A stretch of 64,000 nt of DNA from Acidobacteriota bacterium. Its GTDB lineage: Bacteria; Acidobacteriota; Thermoanaerobaculia; Multivoradales; J023. Positions 9,044-18,200 of the stretch are shown piece after piece. The notes below the pieces were generated by a model. That model did no database searches, had not been told where the DNA came from, and saw only the letters and a program-made list of their open reading frames with translations. Position 1 is the stretch's first letter, and each line of letters begins with the position of its first letter. The translations under genes and the position numbers were made by a program. Where the stretch lies: NCBI GenBank assembly GCA_029263395.1, contig JAJCXO010000154.1, positions 17,569 through 81,568 of the forward strand. The letters run 5' to 3'.

Positions 9044-10041
9044 TCCGTCGTCACCTCCAGCGGGTATTCAGCGAGACTTGTTGCCGTCCCGTCGGTCAGG
9101 CCAAACAAGCGAGCGCGCAGTTCGATGCCGTTTAGTTTGCCCACTGGCAGCAGAACGGCAAGCTCGGTGCCCTTGCCGAGCGTCATCTCGCCCGAGGTCC
9201 AGAGTTCGTTGCCTTCAGGGTCGAGAACGTCGAGCCGGTAGCGGTCGGCTAGCTCCGGGGGCTCGATCATCAGCAATACGACGTGCGATTCTCCTGAGGC
9301 CAGGCTCACTGGCTTGGCCGAGCGCATCGACTCGTCGTCTCCCAGCCAGACCATCGGCAGGTTCCCCGACGGTTTTTGTGTGGCTTCGAGCTCTTTGATC
9401 TGGCGAGCCTGGACCCAGGTTAGGGCCACGAGGCCCGTGACGACGGTCGCCATAGCTGCCGCGACCAGGAATCGAGGCCAGGGGCGTGGGTTGACGGGCG
9501 GACGGCCGTTGGGCTTTGGTGTTGGCGGCTTTTGTGTCTCGTTGATCTCAAGGTTTCGCAACACTTGGGTGGCTGGTTCCAGGGACTCGGCGACCCACCG
9601 TTCGTAACTCGGCTCGTCGAGCAACTGGGTGGCTCCGCGATCCATAGACAGCCCTGCAGAGTTTGCCCGCACCTCTTCGACGACAGCTACTGGAACCCTG
9701 CCGCTGTATCGATCGGCACTGAGCTTGGCCGTCGGTACCGTAACTTGGAATCGAGGGCGTAGCCTGAGTGGGCCGAGGCCAGCATCAGTGGGCACCGCGA
9801 CATCTTCAGTACAAGCGAGGGGAAAGGTGTCTGCTGCCACCAGCAGGCACCGGTCCTCGTCCTGGTGCTCCAGGATCATCCATTCGATTCCGTAGTCGGC
9901 GCTGTCGGGCAGCACCCACAGATCGCCAAGGGCGGGTGGTAAGGGCGGCGAACGCTCCGAACTCCGACCTGAGCGAGCCGACTGGGAGCGAGCCGACTCG
10001 ACACGCCGGTAGACACGGTGGCGAAAAGAGTCTTCAGTCAT
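9040..10041 (-). CDS. Single-pass membrane protein linking sigma-like protein and CHAT protein
   Basis: 333 residues, family not recognised. Residues 1-~185 are hydrophilic and predicted cytoplasmic. They include a Ser/Arg-rich start and a folded region around DLWVLPDSADYGIEWMILEH and RPRFQVTVP. A Pro-rich linker (TPKPNGRPPVNPRPWPR) leads into one membrane helix (~193-213, FLVAAAMATVVTGLVALTWV). The last ~120 residues are predicted extracytoplasmic, with a beta-rich pattern (YRLDVLDPEGNELWTSGEM). This layout resembles an anti-sigma factor or transmembrane signal transducer, although no ZAS or RsgI motif is visible. It overlaps the upstream sigma-like gene by eight bases and the downstream CHAT gene by four, implying coupled translation and a shared complex. 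Confidence 0.75.
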   Translation of the reverse strand: MTEDSFRHRVYRRVESARSQSARSGRSSERSPPLPPALGDLWVLPDSADYGIEWMILEHQDEDRCLLVAADTFPLACTEDVAVPTDAGLGPLRLRPRFQVTVPTAKLSADRYSGRVPVAVVEEVRANSAGLSMDRGATQLLDEPSYERWVAESLEPATQVLRNLEINETQKPPTPKPNGRPPVNPRPWPRFLVAAAMATVVTGLVALTWVQARQIKELEATQKPSGNLPMVWLGDDESMRSAKPVSLASGESHVVLLMIEPPELADRYRLDVLDPEGNELWTSGEMTLGKGTELAVLLPVGKLNGIELRARLFGLTDGTATSLAEYPLEVTTE

Positions 10042-11326
10042 GGGACTCCCCTAACTCGGACGGCGTCGCGTCTGGATCAGTGAGACCAGGCGAGTCGACC
10101 GTATCGATTCGACGGCAGCGTTCGAGATAACGCCCCAGGGTGGCCAACAGGCTTGGAAGCCGACCCCGCGGTATGCGGAGCTGCTCGGCTAGCTGCCGGG
10201 TCGATCGCGGAGCGCTCACCTTGTCATGGTCCATCGATTGATGGATTTCGACAGTATCTCCCAAAGCCTCGACCCGCAGGAAGCGCCACAAAGTCAGCAG
10301 GTGGCGCCGCGACTCCGGGCGCTGGGCCGAACGTTCGAGACGCCGCTCGACGCAGGTCACCAATCGGTCGAAGTGTTCGCGTTCCTCGAAGTCGTTGGGC
10401 GGAACCACGTGTCGTGTCATAGTGTGGAATGAATCATCAGGTTCGGCGGTTGCGATGCCTTCGGCGTCGCCCTGATAAAGGGCTGCCCACCGTGCCCGAA
10501 CGTCATAACGCAGCGGATCCAGCAATTCACCGAAGCGAAACGAGCGGATCCCGTCCTCGCGAAGGCCCAGGATTTTGGCTTGCAGGTCGCTGATCAAAGC
10601 CTTGCGGGCGGCCCCGCGAACCGTCAGCAAATCAGGCATGAGATGGTCATTCCAGGAGCGTACTCGAGCCCCGAGGTCGTTGCTGAGGGGAGTCTCGGAC
10701 TCAATTTCGAAAAAGGCCAACAGAGTGCCACTGCGCAGTTTGGATCCAGCGTCGATGATCCTTAGCTGCTCGGCATTCACCAGGTTTTCGACGGCTGACC
10801 GAGCCATCTCATACGTCCGGAGCCCGATCGGATCGTGCACCCGCTGACGATCGTGGATGAAGTGTCGAACGTTCAAGTGAATCAGACCCTCGATGGATTC
10901 CTTGACCCGCAACTGAGCACTCAAGCTTCGCAGACGGTGGCAAAAGATGTAAGTGAAGCTGTCGGCCACCAATTCTTCGAGGGCGTCGGTGCGTCTGTCA
11001 GCGAGTGTGTTGCTGCTGCCGTTTACCGAGAACCAGGTCTCATAGCCGTAAACACCGAGGTAAGATGGTGGCTGATCCGCCATGCCCCGCCGACGTAGCT
11101 CGCGTCTCAGCAGTCGGCGCAAGGCCTGCCACACCGCGTCGAAGCGATCGGCAGGGATTTCCTCGCGGTTGGCGAGTGAGTAGATGAAGTCACTGAAGAA
11201 GCGGCTCATCGATGGGAAACCCTTGGGATTCCAGCTTCGGAGCTCCGGCATGGAGCGTTCGGATGTGGCCTTGTTCGAAGGAGAGTCGATCGTGCCTGCC
11301 AGGGAACTCACGAACCCATACGCCAC
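10034..11326 (-). CDS. Divergent sigma-factor-like / DNA-binding protein heading the CHAT operon
   Basis: Up to 430 residues. The region from SRFFSDFIYSLANREEIPADRFDAVWQALRRLLRRELRRRG onward (in segments) is helical and basic, and the ALEELVADSFTYIFCHRLRSL stretch resembles a diverged sigma-70 region 2. Near the C-terminus TRQLAEQLRIPRGRLPSLLATLGRYLERC reads as a helix-turn-helix, as in region 4. Between them are ~200 residues unlike a normal ECF sigma. The family is not recognised with certainty, so a non-sigma DNA-binding regulator is possible. Starts at 11326, 11242 and 11209 are all open; none has a clear ribosome site, and conservation-like character begins at 11209. It is the first gene of the operon, with an eight-base overlap to the next gene. 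The promoter region shares palindromic elements with the divergent arsI-like gene. Confidence 0.65.
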   Translation of the reverse strand: MAYGFVSSLAGTIDSPSNKATSERSMPELRSWNPKGFPSMSRFFSDFIYSLANREEIPADRFDAVWQALRRLLRRELRRRGMADQPPSYLGVYGYETWFSVNGSSNTLADRRTDALEELVADSFTYIFCHRLRSLSAQLRVKESIEGLIHLNVRHFIHDRQRVHDPIGLRTYEMARSAVENLVNAEQLRIIDAGSKLRSGTLLAFFEIESETPLSNDLGARVRSWNDHLMPDLLTVRGAARKALISDLQAKILGLREDGIRSFRFGELLDPLRYDVRARWAALYQGDAEGIATAEPDDSFHTMTRHVVPPNDFEEREHFDRLVTCVERRLERSAQRPESRRHLLTLWRFLRVEALGDTVEIHQSMDHDKVSAPRSTRQLAEQLRIPRGRLPSLLATLGRYLERCRRIDTVDSPGLTDPDATPSELGESHD

Positions 11327-11524
11327 GAATTCTAGACTAGATCCCGTCTAAGCACGTGGGTTGTCCGGTCGCCCTCCCTCCCTGAACCAGATAACGGCAA
11401 AAACTAGATGCGATCTAGACTGCCGCGCGGATGAGCGAAGATGTTTGCATCCTTTGGCTCGCAACTCCGACTCCTTGGATAGCAGGACAAATCGATACCA
11501 CGTTGACCAAGGAGATCAAAGACC
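11327..11524. promoter_or_regulatory. Divergent promoter region with CTAGAT palindromes
   Basis: Between the sigma-like gene (minus) and the arsI-like gene (plus). CTAGAT-GCG-ATCTAG at about 11405-11419 is a perfect inverted repeat with a 3-base spacer. TCTAGACTAGATCCCGTCT at about 11331-11349 contains the same TCTAGACT and CTAGATC words. This pattern suggests operators for one or both genes. The minus-strand word AGACGGGATCTAG recurs on the plus strand at about 40036-40048, ahead of the phosphodiesterase gene. Confidence 0.4.
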
Positions 11525-11965
11525 ATGCAAAGACTACACATCAACATCAAAGTCAAAGAGCTCGCTGAATCCGTTCGTTTCTATTCGACGTTGTTCGCCG
11601 CCGAGCCGACGGTCACCAAGTCGGACTATGCCAAGTGGATGCTCGACGATCCGCGAGTCAACTTCTCGATTGTCGAGGCTGAGGGTGGCGCGCTCGGCAT
11701 CCAACATCTCGGCATCGAAGCGCAGACCGAAGACGAGTTGCAAGACTTGCGGCGTCGTATCGGTTCGCTCGACGGCGAGGTATTCGACGAAGGCGATACC
11801 ATCTGTTGTTACCACGCCTCGGACAAAACCTGGGTCACGGACGCGCAGGGGGTATCCTGGGAAACCTTCTACACGTCCGGCGAGGCCACCACGTTGACGA
11901 ATCCGGCCGCTGAGGCGGACGCGGGCAACGAGACGGCATGTTGCGAAACGACCTGTTGCAGCTGA
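11525..11965 (+). CDS. arsI: ArsI/CadI-family VOC dioxygenase (C-As lyase or cadmium-inducible type)
   Basis: 146 residues of the vicinal-oxygen-chelate fold. Family hallmarks are visible: LHINIKVKELAESVRFYSTLF at the start, DYAKWMLDDPRVNF in the first module, HLGI as a metal ligand region, and TICCYHASDKTWVTDAQGVSWETFY, which carries the adjacent Cys pair used by ArsI to bind trivalent organoarsenicals and a metal-ligand Glu. Known ArsI enzymes cleave the C-As bond of methylarsenite and aromatic arsenicals; CadI proteins are close relatives with unclear function, so the substrate is inferred. The tail ends CCETTCCS, a further thiol cluster. AAGGAG lies nine bases before the ATG. The next gene, a SigZ-like sigma factor, starts 44 bp downstream and is probably co-transcribed. 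Confidence 0.8.
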   Translation: MQRLHINIKVKELAESVRFYSTLFAAEPTVTKSDYAKWMLDDPRVNFSIVEAEGGALGIQHLGIEAQTEDELQDLRRRIGSLDGEVFDEGDTICCYHASDKTWVTDAQGVSWETFYTSGEATTLTNPAAEADAGNETACCETTCCS

Positions 11966-12009
11966 GCGACACGGTGCATCCAAGCAGGTATCCTCGGCAG
12001 GGAGACGTG

Positions 12010-12603
12010 ATGAGCCAACCGACACACGAAACGATGTTAGAAACCTCGTGGGGACACTTCGTGGATGGGCTCCGGGCCTTCATCCGCCGTCGGGTACCTG
12101 CGCAGGATGCGGAAGATGTCGCGCAAGAGGCTCTACTACGGATCCACAAGAGCGCCGCTTCGTTGCGTGACCCGCAGCGCGTCCAGAGCTGGGTCTATTC
12201 GGTCGCCCGGCATGCGGTTGCCGACTACTACCGCACCCATCGACGGGTCGAAATTTCAGATTCGATCGAACTCGACGCGATGCCCGATCCGAGCGCTGGG
12301 ATTGCCGAAAAGCTCGGCACGTTCGAGGGGGATCACAGCACGCATGAGGAAGTCCTCTCTTGGTTGCGTCCGACCGCCGAACAATTGCCGGCTGGCTATC
12401 GCGAGGCGTTGCTGATGGCAGACTTCGAGGGCCTGACCCAGCGCGAGGTGGCAGCTGCCCTCAACTTGTCGCTGCCCGGGGCCAAGTCCCGCGTCCAGCG
12501 TGCTCGTCGCATGCTGGCAGCCGAGCTCGAACGTTGTTGCTCGGTAGAGCTTGGACCCGAAGGCCAGGTCGAAGATTTTCGGCGGAACAACTGCGATTGT
12601 TGA
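12010..12603 (+). CDS. sigZ: SigZ-like ECF RNA polymerase sigma factor with Cys-rich tail
   Basis: 197 residues. Region 2 is typical of ECF sigmas (FIRRRVPAQDAEDVAQEALLRIH, then VQSWVYSVARHAVADYYR). Region 4 is a helix-turn-helix (GLTQREVAAALNLSLPGAKSRVQRARRML). After region 4 it carries the SigZ-type extension CCSVELGPEGQVEDFRRNNCDC (four Cys, split here between ELERCC and NNCDC). Such tails recur in this family, often near metal or arsenic genes, and could sense metals or redox directly, since no anti-sigma gene is adjacent. I chose ATG 12010 because GGGAG lies five bases before it; earlier in-frame codons overlap the arsI-like gene. Pairing with the arsI-like gene suggests metalloid stress control. 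Confidence 0.85.
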   Translation: MSQPTHETMLETSWGHFVDGLRAFIRRRVPAQDAEDVAQEALLRIHKSAASLRDPQRVQSWVYSVARHAVADYYRTHRRVEISDSIELDAMPDPSAGIAEKLGTFEGDHSTHEEVLSWLRPTAEQLPAGYREALLMADFEGLTQREVAAALNLSLPGAKSRVQRARRMLAAELERCCSVELGPEGQVEDFRRNNCDC

Positions 12604-12633
12604 CGGCCTGCGAGGGGTTTCAATCCGGTTTGG

Positions 12634-13803
12634 CTAACTGATCGTCAGTCGATTGCGGCCGGCTCGTTTCGATCGGTAAAGTGCTTTGTCGGCTGCCTTT
12701 AACACCTGCTCGGTCGTCCGGCGTTTGGGATTGCGATCGGCGACGCCAAAGCTGGCGGTGACTTTGAGTTTGCGGTCAGTGGAGCTGCCGCCACCTCGCT
12801 TGCGAGGTTTCTTCTTGGGGCGAGCTGGCCCGCGGACGACAAATGGTTGATCGGCGATCGAGCGCCTGAGATCTTCCAGATGAGCCGCTACGTCCTTCGC
12901 CGATCGGCGCGGGAAGAGCAAGGTGAATTCTTCGCCGCCGTAACGATAGGCGGTGCCGCCGCGAACTTTGGCGAGACGACTTGCTACCGATCGCAGCACT
13001 TGATCCCCAACCTCATGACCATGGCGATCGTTGAGGCGTTTGAAATGGTCGATATCAACCATGGCGATGGCATACCGGCGGCCGGGGTGACGCAGACTTT
13101 CCTCCAACGCACGGCGGGCCGGTAGGCCGGTCAAACCATCTTCGAACGCCAAAGAGAACGCGTTCTCGATTTGTGCGAGGACGAGGATCATGCCGCCCGC
13201 TGCGAGAAAGATACGTGGCTCCCGGGCAAGTTCGAAAGCCAGAAGTCCTGTCACCAGAGCCGCCATCAGGCCACCCTCGACCGGAGTGCCGCGGCGCCAC
13301 CAGCAGATCGCGATGACAAAGGCCGGCAGGGCGAAACCAAGCCATACAACCTGGGGCAGTCGTAGGGTAGGTAGGGATTCGAACAGAGTGTGGAGGAGCA
13401 CACGGTGGAGGCTAGCCAGTTCACCACGGGCGATAGCGAACACAGCGAAGCTTTGCATGATCAACGCCGCACACCACAGCCAACCCGTATGGCTCGTCAC
13501 GCGCCATTCGGCCTGCATTGCCAACGCCGCTAGGTTGAGCGGTAGTAGGAACGTGACCACCGGCAGCTGACTCAGGTTGAGGACCGCCGGTGTGATGGCC
13601 AACGACTCGGTCACCAGCGCCAGGGTCAGCGAAGCAGCTGCAAGCCGACCGCGACGGAAACGCCAAGCGAGCAGAAAGGCGACTCCGAACACCCCGCGGC
13701 TGGTCCATACCAGGGTTGCCAAGGGCAAGTCGATGGTGATCCATCCCTGGTCCAAGGCATAGGCGGCGACGCACAGGGCGGCGGAGAGGATCGAGAAGCG
13801 CAT
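12634..13803 (-). CDS. Membrane-bound diguanylate cyclase (GGDEF)
   Basis: 389 residues. The first ~225 residues hold about seven hydrophobic helices and form an integral-membrane sensor module of unknown ligand. The GGDEF domain follows: DGLTGLPARRALEESL at its entry, MVDIDHFKRLNDRHGHEVGD for metal and GTP binding, and the active-site loop YGGEEF, a functional GGEEF variant. TASFGVA and ADKALYRSKRAGRNRL close the domain. It should make cyclic di-GMP from two GTP. The usual RxxD inhibitory site five residues before the loop is absent (RGGTAYR there instead), so product inhibition may be missing. It has a Lys/Arg-rich insert (PARPKKKPRKRGG) between the last strands. It stands alone, 28 bp downstream of the GT87-like gene on the same strand. 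Confidence 0.93.
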   Translation of the reverse strand: MRFSILSAALCVAAYALDQGWITIDLPLATLVWTSRGVFGVAFLLAWRFRRGRLAAASLTLALVTESLAITPAVLNLSQLPVVTFLLPLNLAALAMQAEWRVTSHTGWLWCAALIMQSFAVFAIARGELASLHRVLLHTLFESLPTLRLPQVVWLGFALPAFVIAICWWRRGTPVEGGLMAALVTGLLAFELAREPRIFLAAGGMILVLAQIENAFSLAFEDGLTGLPARRALEESLRHPGRRYAIAMVDIDHFKRLNDRHGHEVGDQVLRSVASRLAKVRGGTAYRYGGEEFTLLFPRRSAKDVAAHLEDLRRSIADQPFVVRGPARPKKKPRKRGGGSSTDRKLKVTASFGVADRNPKRRTTEQVLKAADKALYRSKRAGRNRLTIS

Positions 13804-13831
13804 CGTGACGGTTGCTTATTCGCTCGAGCGG

Positions 13832-15067
13832 TCAATCGTTGTGAAGACCTTGCCAGGCTACGAAGCCTGCCAAGGCGATGAGCGTAGCGCTAGGGATCAG
13901 CAGCAACAGCGCCTCGATTGGCAACCACAGGTCATCGATAGCGCCAGCATTGTAAAAGAGCACCACGGCGGCGCCGAGGTAGATGAAGCTCGGTTCCGCC
14001 CAGGCGTGTTGTCGCCCGACACGTTTCTGCCAGCGGCGGCGGGCGAGAGACATCGCCATCGCCACCACCGGGAAGACGATCACCAGCGTGTGGCCCCAGA
14101 TCAGCGGCGTTGCGAGGACTGACGCCGTAAGCGCTAAGGCCAGCCACCCAGACCGACTGGTGCGTACCCAGTAGCCCACGATCAACGTGACCGCGACGAT
14201 CATGGCCAGCAGCCAGAGTCGGCCGATGCCCAGGTGCAGAACATCCGCCAGTCGATAGAGCGACCAGGTGCGAATGAATCCGATGCGCAGGACATCCTGC
14301 CCCAGCAGTTGGAAGAAATAGGGGAACGCGAACCACAACAGCAGCGTGAGACCACCGCCGAGGATGCCGGCAAGTTGATGCGCTCGCGCTCTTTTCGTCG
14401 GCGGGGTGAACACCAGCAGTGGGAAGATCGCGGCCGCAATCGGTTTGAGGGTGACACTCAGGGCCAGCGCCGGGCCAGCGAGTAGTGGCTGTCTGCCGGC
14501 AAATACCAACGCCGGTAGCGCCAGGCCAATGGCCAGAAACGATAGGTTGCCGAGGTGAATACCCTCAGCGATACCAGGGGCGGCGATCAATAACAGACCC
14601 GCGAAGAAGATCCGCTCGAGCCAGGCTGAACGCTGTGCCGAAGCGTGGCCTAGGGTGTCATCGAGGCGTCGCCACCATGCGGCGGAAAGCCACAAGGTGA
14701 TCAGCAGGCCGAGGTAGTTGCCGGCTCGCAAGGTGTAGCGCGCGGCGGGCATCCCGAGGGTCTCGGTTAGCCAGCTGCCAAACGTGGCAAATGCGGTCGG
14801 GTAGTAGTAGCCCCGAACCTCATAGGGTGACCGCCCCTCGTCTATCGCCTGAAACGCAAGCTCGTAAAGCGATTCGTCGATGTGGGCCACCGGTGCGCTG
14901 AGTGGCGTCCAATAGCGCGCTAGACCAACCAGCGCCAGGACAACCAACGCCAAGCAGTGCGCCTGCCATGGCAGAGCCCGCCACTCGTCGAACGCGGCAG
15001 TGAGCAGGTTGGGCGCTGAGCCCACCGCCTTCAGCTCGGTGGTCGAGCTTGAATCTGAAGACTCCAT
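13832..15067 (-). CDS. GT87-like (DUF2029) polytopic glycosyltransferase
   Basis: 411 residues with about ten membrane helices. An N-terminal acidic motif in the first large loop (VAHIDESLYELAFQAIDEGRSPYEVRGYYYP) resembles the catalytic Asp region of GT-C enzymes of the DUF2029/GT87 family, which transfer mannose or arabinose-type sugars from polyprenyl-phosphate donors on the outer face of the membrane. Later helices match the family pattern (LSVTLKPIAAAIFPLLVF and PLIWGHTLVIVFPVV). Donor and acceptor are unknown and no glycan locus surrounds it. The next gene on the strand is the diguanylate cyclase 28 bp away, so the two may be co-transcribed. The ATG at 15067 follows a REP-like hairpin pair. 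Confidence 0.75.
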   Translation of the reverse strand: MESSDSSSTTELKAVGSAPNLLTAAFDEWRALPWQAHCLALVVLALVGLARYWTPLSAPVAHIDESLYELAFQAIDEGRSPYEVRGYYYPTAFATFGSWLTETLGMPAARYTLRAGNYLGLLITLWLSAAWWRRLDDTLGHASAQRSAWLERIFFAGLLLIAAPGIAEGIHLGNLSFLAIGLALPALVFAGRQPLLAGPALALSVTLKPIAAAIFPLLVFTPPTKRARAHQLAGILGGGLTLLLWFAFPYFFQLLGQDVLRIGFIRTWSLYRLADVLHLGIGRLWLLAMIVAVTLIVGYWVRTSRSGWLALALTASVLATPLIWGHTLVIVFPVVAMAMSLARRRWQKRVGRQHAWAEPSFIYLGAAVVLFYNAGAIDDLWLPIEALLLLIPSATLIALAGFVAWQGLHND

Positions 15068-15119
15068 GAACCACCGATCTTATCGACTTCCATGGTCGCC
15101 TGAGCGGGTTGCGTGCAGC

Positions 15120-15204
15120 GATCCCGGGCCGACACAAGGCCGGCCCCTGCGGGATCATCCTCCCGGTTCGACTGTTTTTGTAGGGGCGAGCTTTGTGCCG
15201 CGCC
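15120..15204. repeat. Pair of inverted REP-like palindromic elements
   Basis: Two copies of one ~25-base element face each other. Copy 1 (15126-15150, minus strand) reads GCAGGGGCCGGCCTTGTGTC followed by GGCCC and is embedded in a GATCCC...GGGATC stem (15120-15156). Copy 2 (15180-15204, plus strand) reads GTAGGGGCGAGCTTTGTGCC followed by GCGCC. Shared core: AGGGGC..GC.TTGTG.CG. Facing palindromic pairs in an intergenic gap are the usual form of REP/BIME elements. Confidence 0.55.
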
Positions 15205-15217
15205 TCACCGCTAGCTG

Positions 15218-18200
15218 TCAGTGAACAGCCGTGTCCCCTGCCAGAGCCGCGACGTTGGACGCCGAGACCTTCTTGACGTTGTCATTCGAGTTGCGGTCGA
15301 TCAGCTTGTTGTAGGGATCGATGCCAGCCCGCACCGGCTTGGCATCAACAATCAGTTCGAAGGTCACATCCGGTTGGGTGATATGCCGCTTCTCGAGTAG
15401 GAGCACGGTTTCCTGGCGTTTGCCATCCACCACGGCTTCGCCAAACACACCGATGTCGATCCAATCGTTCAGCGCAACATCGGTTTCGGTACCCTCGCCA
15501 TCGGCCCGGACCTTCCTCGCTTTGGCGTTGAGGGTGACGGCAAAGGTACCGTCCGGGCGTTCGGCGTAGCTGGCGTCTTCGACACGATTCTCGAACAAGG
15601 TGATGGTCTCGAACAGATCGGCCAACAGGGCTGGGCCGTCAACCTCTGCCATGTCTTGCGGCATTTCCAGGCGCAGGAACTCCATGAATTCGAGAGTATT
15701 CGTGTAAGGCGGTTGCTGGAACTTGACTGCTTCGACGAAACGAGCGAGGGCCCGATTGAGGTTGTCCTCACCGATCGCGTCGCGCAGTGCATACATGATC
15801 AAGCTGCCCTTGTTGTAGTGAATATAATTCTGGTCTTCGACCAACATCAGCGGCATCTCTTCGATCAACTCACCTCCGCGATTGCGCAAATAGCGATCCA
15901 GCTCATATTTTAGGAACCGGCGCATCTTCTCGGGACCATACTCCTGCTCCATGATCATCAAGGCCGAATGCTGAGCGAAAGTTTCCGAAAGCATCGTCCG
16001 TCCTTGCACGTTCCCCCCTATCACCTGGTGTGCCCACCATTGATGGGCGACCTCGTGGGCGGTGACATAAAACGGATAATCCAGTGCGGTATCGTCGCTC
16101 TCGTCGAAGTCCGCGATGAACCCGACACCTTCGGAAAATGGCACGGTATTGGGGAAAGACTGCGCAAACTTGACGTAGTTCGGAAACTCGATGATCCGCA
16201 TCTGACGATGCTGGTAAGGACTGAAGTTGGCTTCGAAGTAATGAATCGATTTTTTAACAGAATCGATCATCCGGTCGACGTTGTAGTCGTGCCCTTGGTG
16301 ATAAAAAACTTCGATTGCAATATCGCCGAGCTGGTCGCGTTGGACTTGGTAGTCAGCGGATAGGAACGCATAAAAATTCAAGATCGGCGCATCCATCTTG
16401 TAATGGAAGTACCGCCGACCATCTTCCGTCCATTCTCTCTGCAGGTAACCTGGGGCGATCGCAATCTGATCCGGGTGCGTTGAGACCGTGGTCTCGAAGT
16501 GGATCCAATCGGCATCCGAGGCGATGTAGGCATTACGACGTGCGAACAGGTCGTCTACCTTGGCCATACGGTGGGCAAGTGGCAAGCCGTATTTGCGTCG
16601 GGTGTTGCGATTGACGAGCTGCACCCGCTCGTTGTATCCGAAACTCGGGAAGTATTGTTTGTTGTTGAAGAAGGTCCCGTTGTGTACCACGGAGGTGTTG
16701 GAGCCGCTGTTGACGAAACCGAGGTTCTCGACCGTCAGATCGAACCGTAACTCGGTCTCGGCGCCTGGTGCCAGTGGCTCGTCCAGGCGGTAGATGGTGT
16801 AGCCAAAGTCGTCGAATCGCGCCGACTCGGTATGGGGTGGCAGATCGAGTGAGTTGATTTTTGCCTGTCGCGGGATGCTGAGATGTATTTCTTGCAAAGG
16901 CTCAGCGTTGCGGTTGATCAAGTGGTAACTGCCGCGAGCTTCGACCCGGCGTTCCTCGGGGAAGATGTCGACGTCGACTTCCACGCCTGAGATGCGGGGT
17001 AGTGCCACGTCTTTGTACTGCCGCAGCTCCTTTTCGTAGGTAGCCTGCCATGCTTCGCGCTGTCCCTTGGTGGTGTACTCATTGAGCACGTTGGTGTTGT
17101 AAAAGATCCATCCACCCACCGCGACGAAGGCCAACATCAAGCCTGCCAGGACGCCACGAATCGGACCGCGAAAGCGTTGGCGAGCGATGCGCAGCCGAGT
17201 CCGGAACGACGTGTCGGTGCCGCGCACCCATAGCAGCACTGAGAGGACGACGAGAATGGCTGCCGCCAGCGTCCAATAGAGGCTGAACCAGGCCACGGGT
17301 TGCACAAAATGGCCGTAACCGTTCATGTCGGAATACGACGCCCGAGGCGTATTTCCGAAACGGTAGAGATTGTGCTCGAATCCCAAGTACGGCATCAGGC
17401 CTTTGCTGATCAAGTACAAAATCATCAACAGGAACCCGATGATTTTTCTACCCGCCGACACTTGAAAGAAGCTCGCCAGGACACAGGCCAGCAGGAACGG
17501 TATAACCGTCACCACAAAACCCTGGGCATACACCGGTAGCTCAAAGTGGAAGTAGCCTCGGGACATCTGCACAACCATCGTGGCGATTATCCCGACGGCG
17601 AGGAATACCACCACCACGAACATTTGTGCGACCAGTTTGGCCGCCAAGAAGACCCAATTCGGCGTTGGCATCGCGTCGACAATTTCGGACAGTTTGACGC
17701 TGCGCTCGCGCCAGATCAACTCGCCACTGTAAATAGTGATGATGAAGACCAATAGGAAGACGTAGGCTCCTTGAATGGCGTAAAGCATCAAATGAGTGAC
17801 GGGGTAGGCTGGCGTCCCGACGATTTGTCCCACCGAACGTGCACCGCCGATCAGGTTGAACATCCCGAGGGCCAGAATCAGCAGGAAAGGGATACTCCGG
17901 AAGACTCCGAGGACCTCCAGCCGTGCTTGATGCAGGAATTGCCGCAGGGCAGTACTGTTCGTGAACACCGGCTGGATTTTGTTCAAACGTAGGGGAGCCT
18001 CGGTCGAGGTACCTGTAGTTGTTCCAGGCGTTGTTGTGGTGTCGACGGGAGCGGTCCTGTTGAGTGCGCTGCTGGCTGATTGTTTCCACCGTCGTCGACG
18101 CTGGCTGCTAAGGATTGCGATCGGCCGAAACAGTGCCAGCGAGCCGCCGAGGCACACCAGGCTCAGGGTTAGCCATAACAAGCGGTTGGTGAGCAGCAGG

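Noticed and set aside
11534..12025. 163-codon minus-strand frame opposite the arsI-like gene
   Set aside because: Antisense to a gene with clear VOC-family motifs; no independent support.
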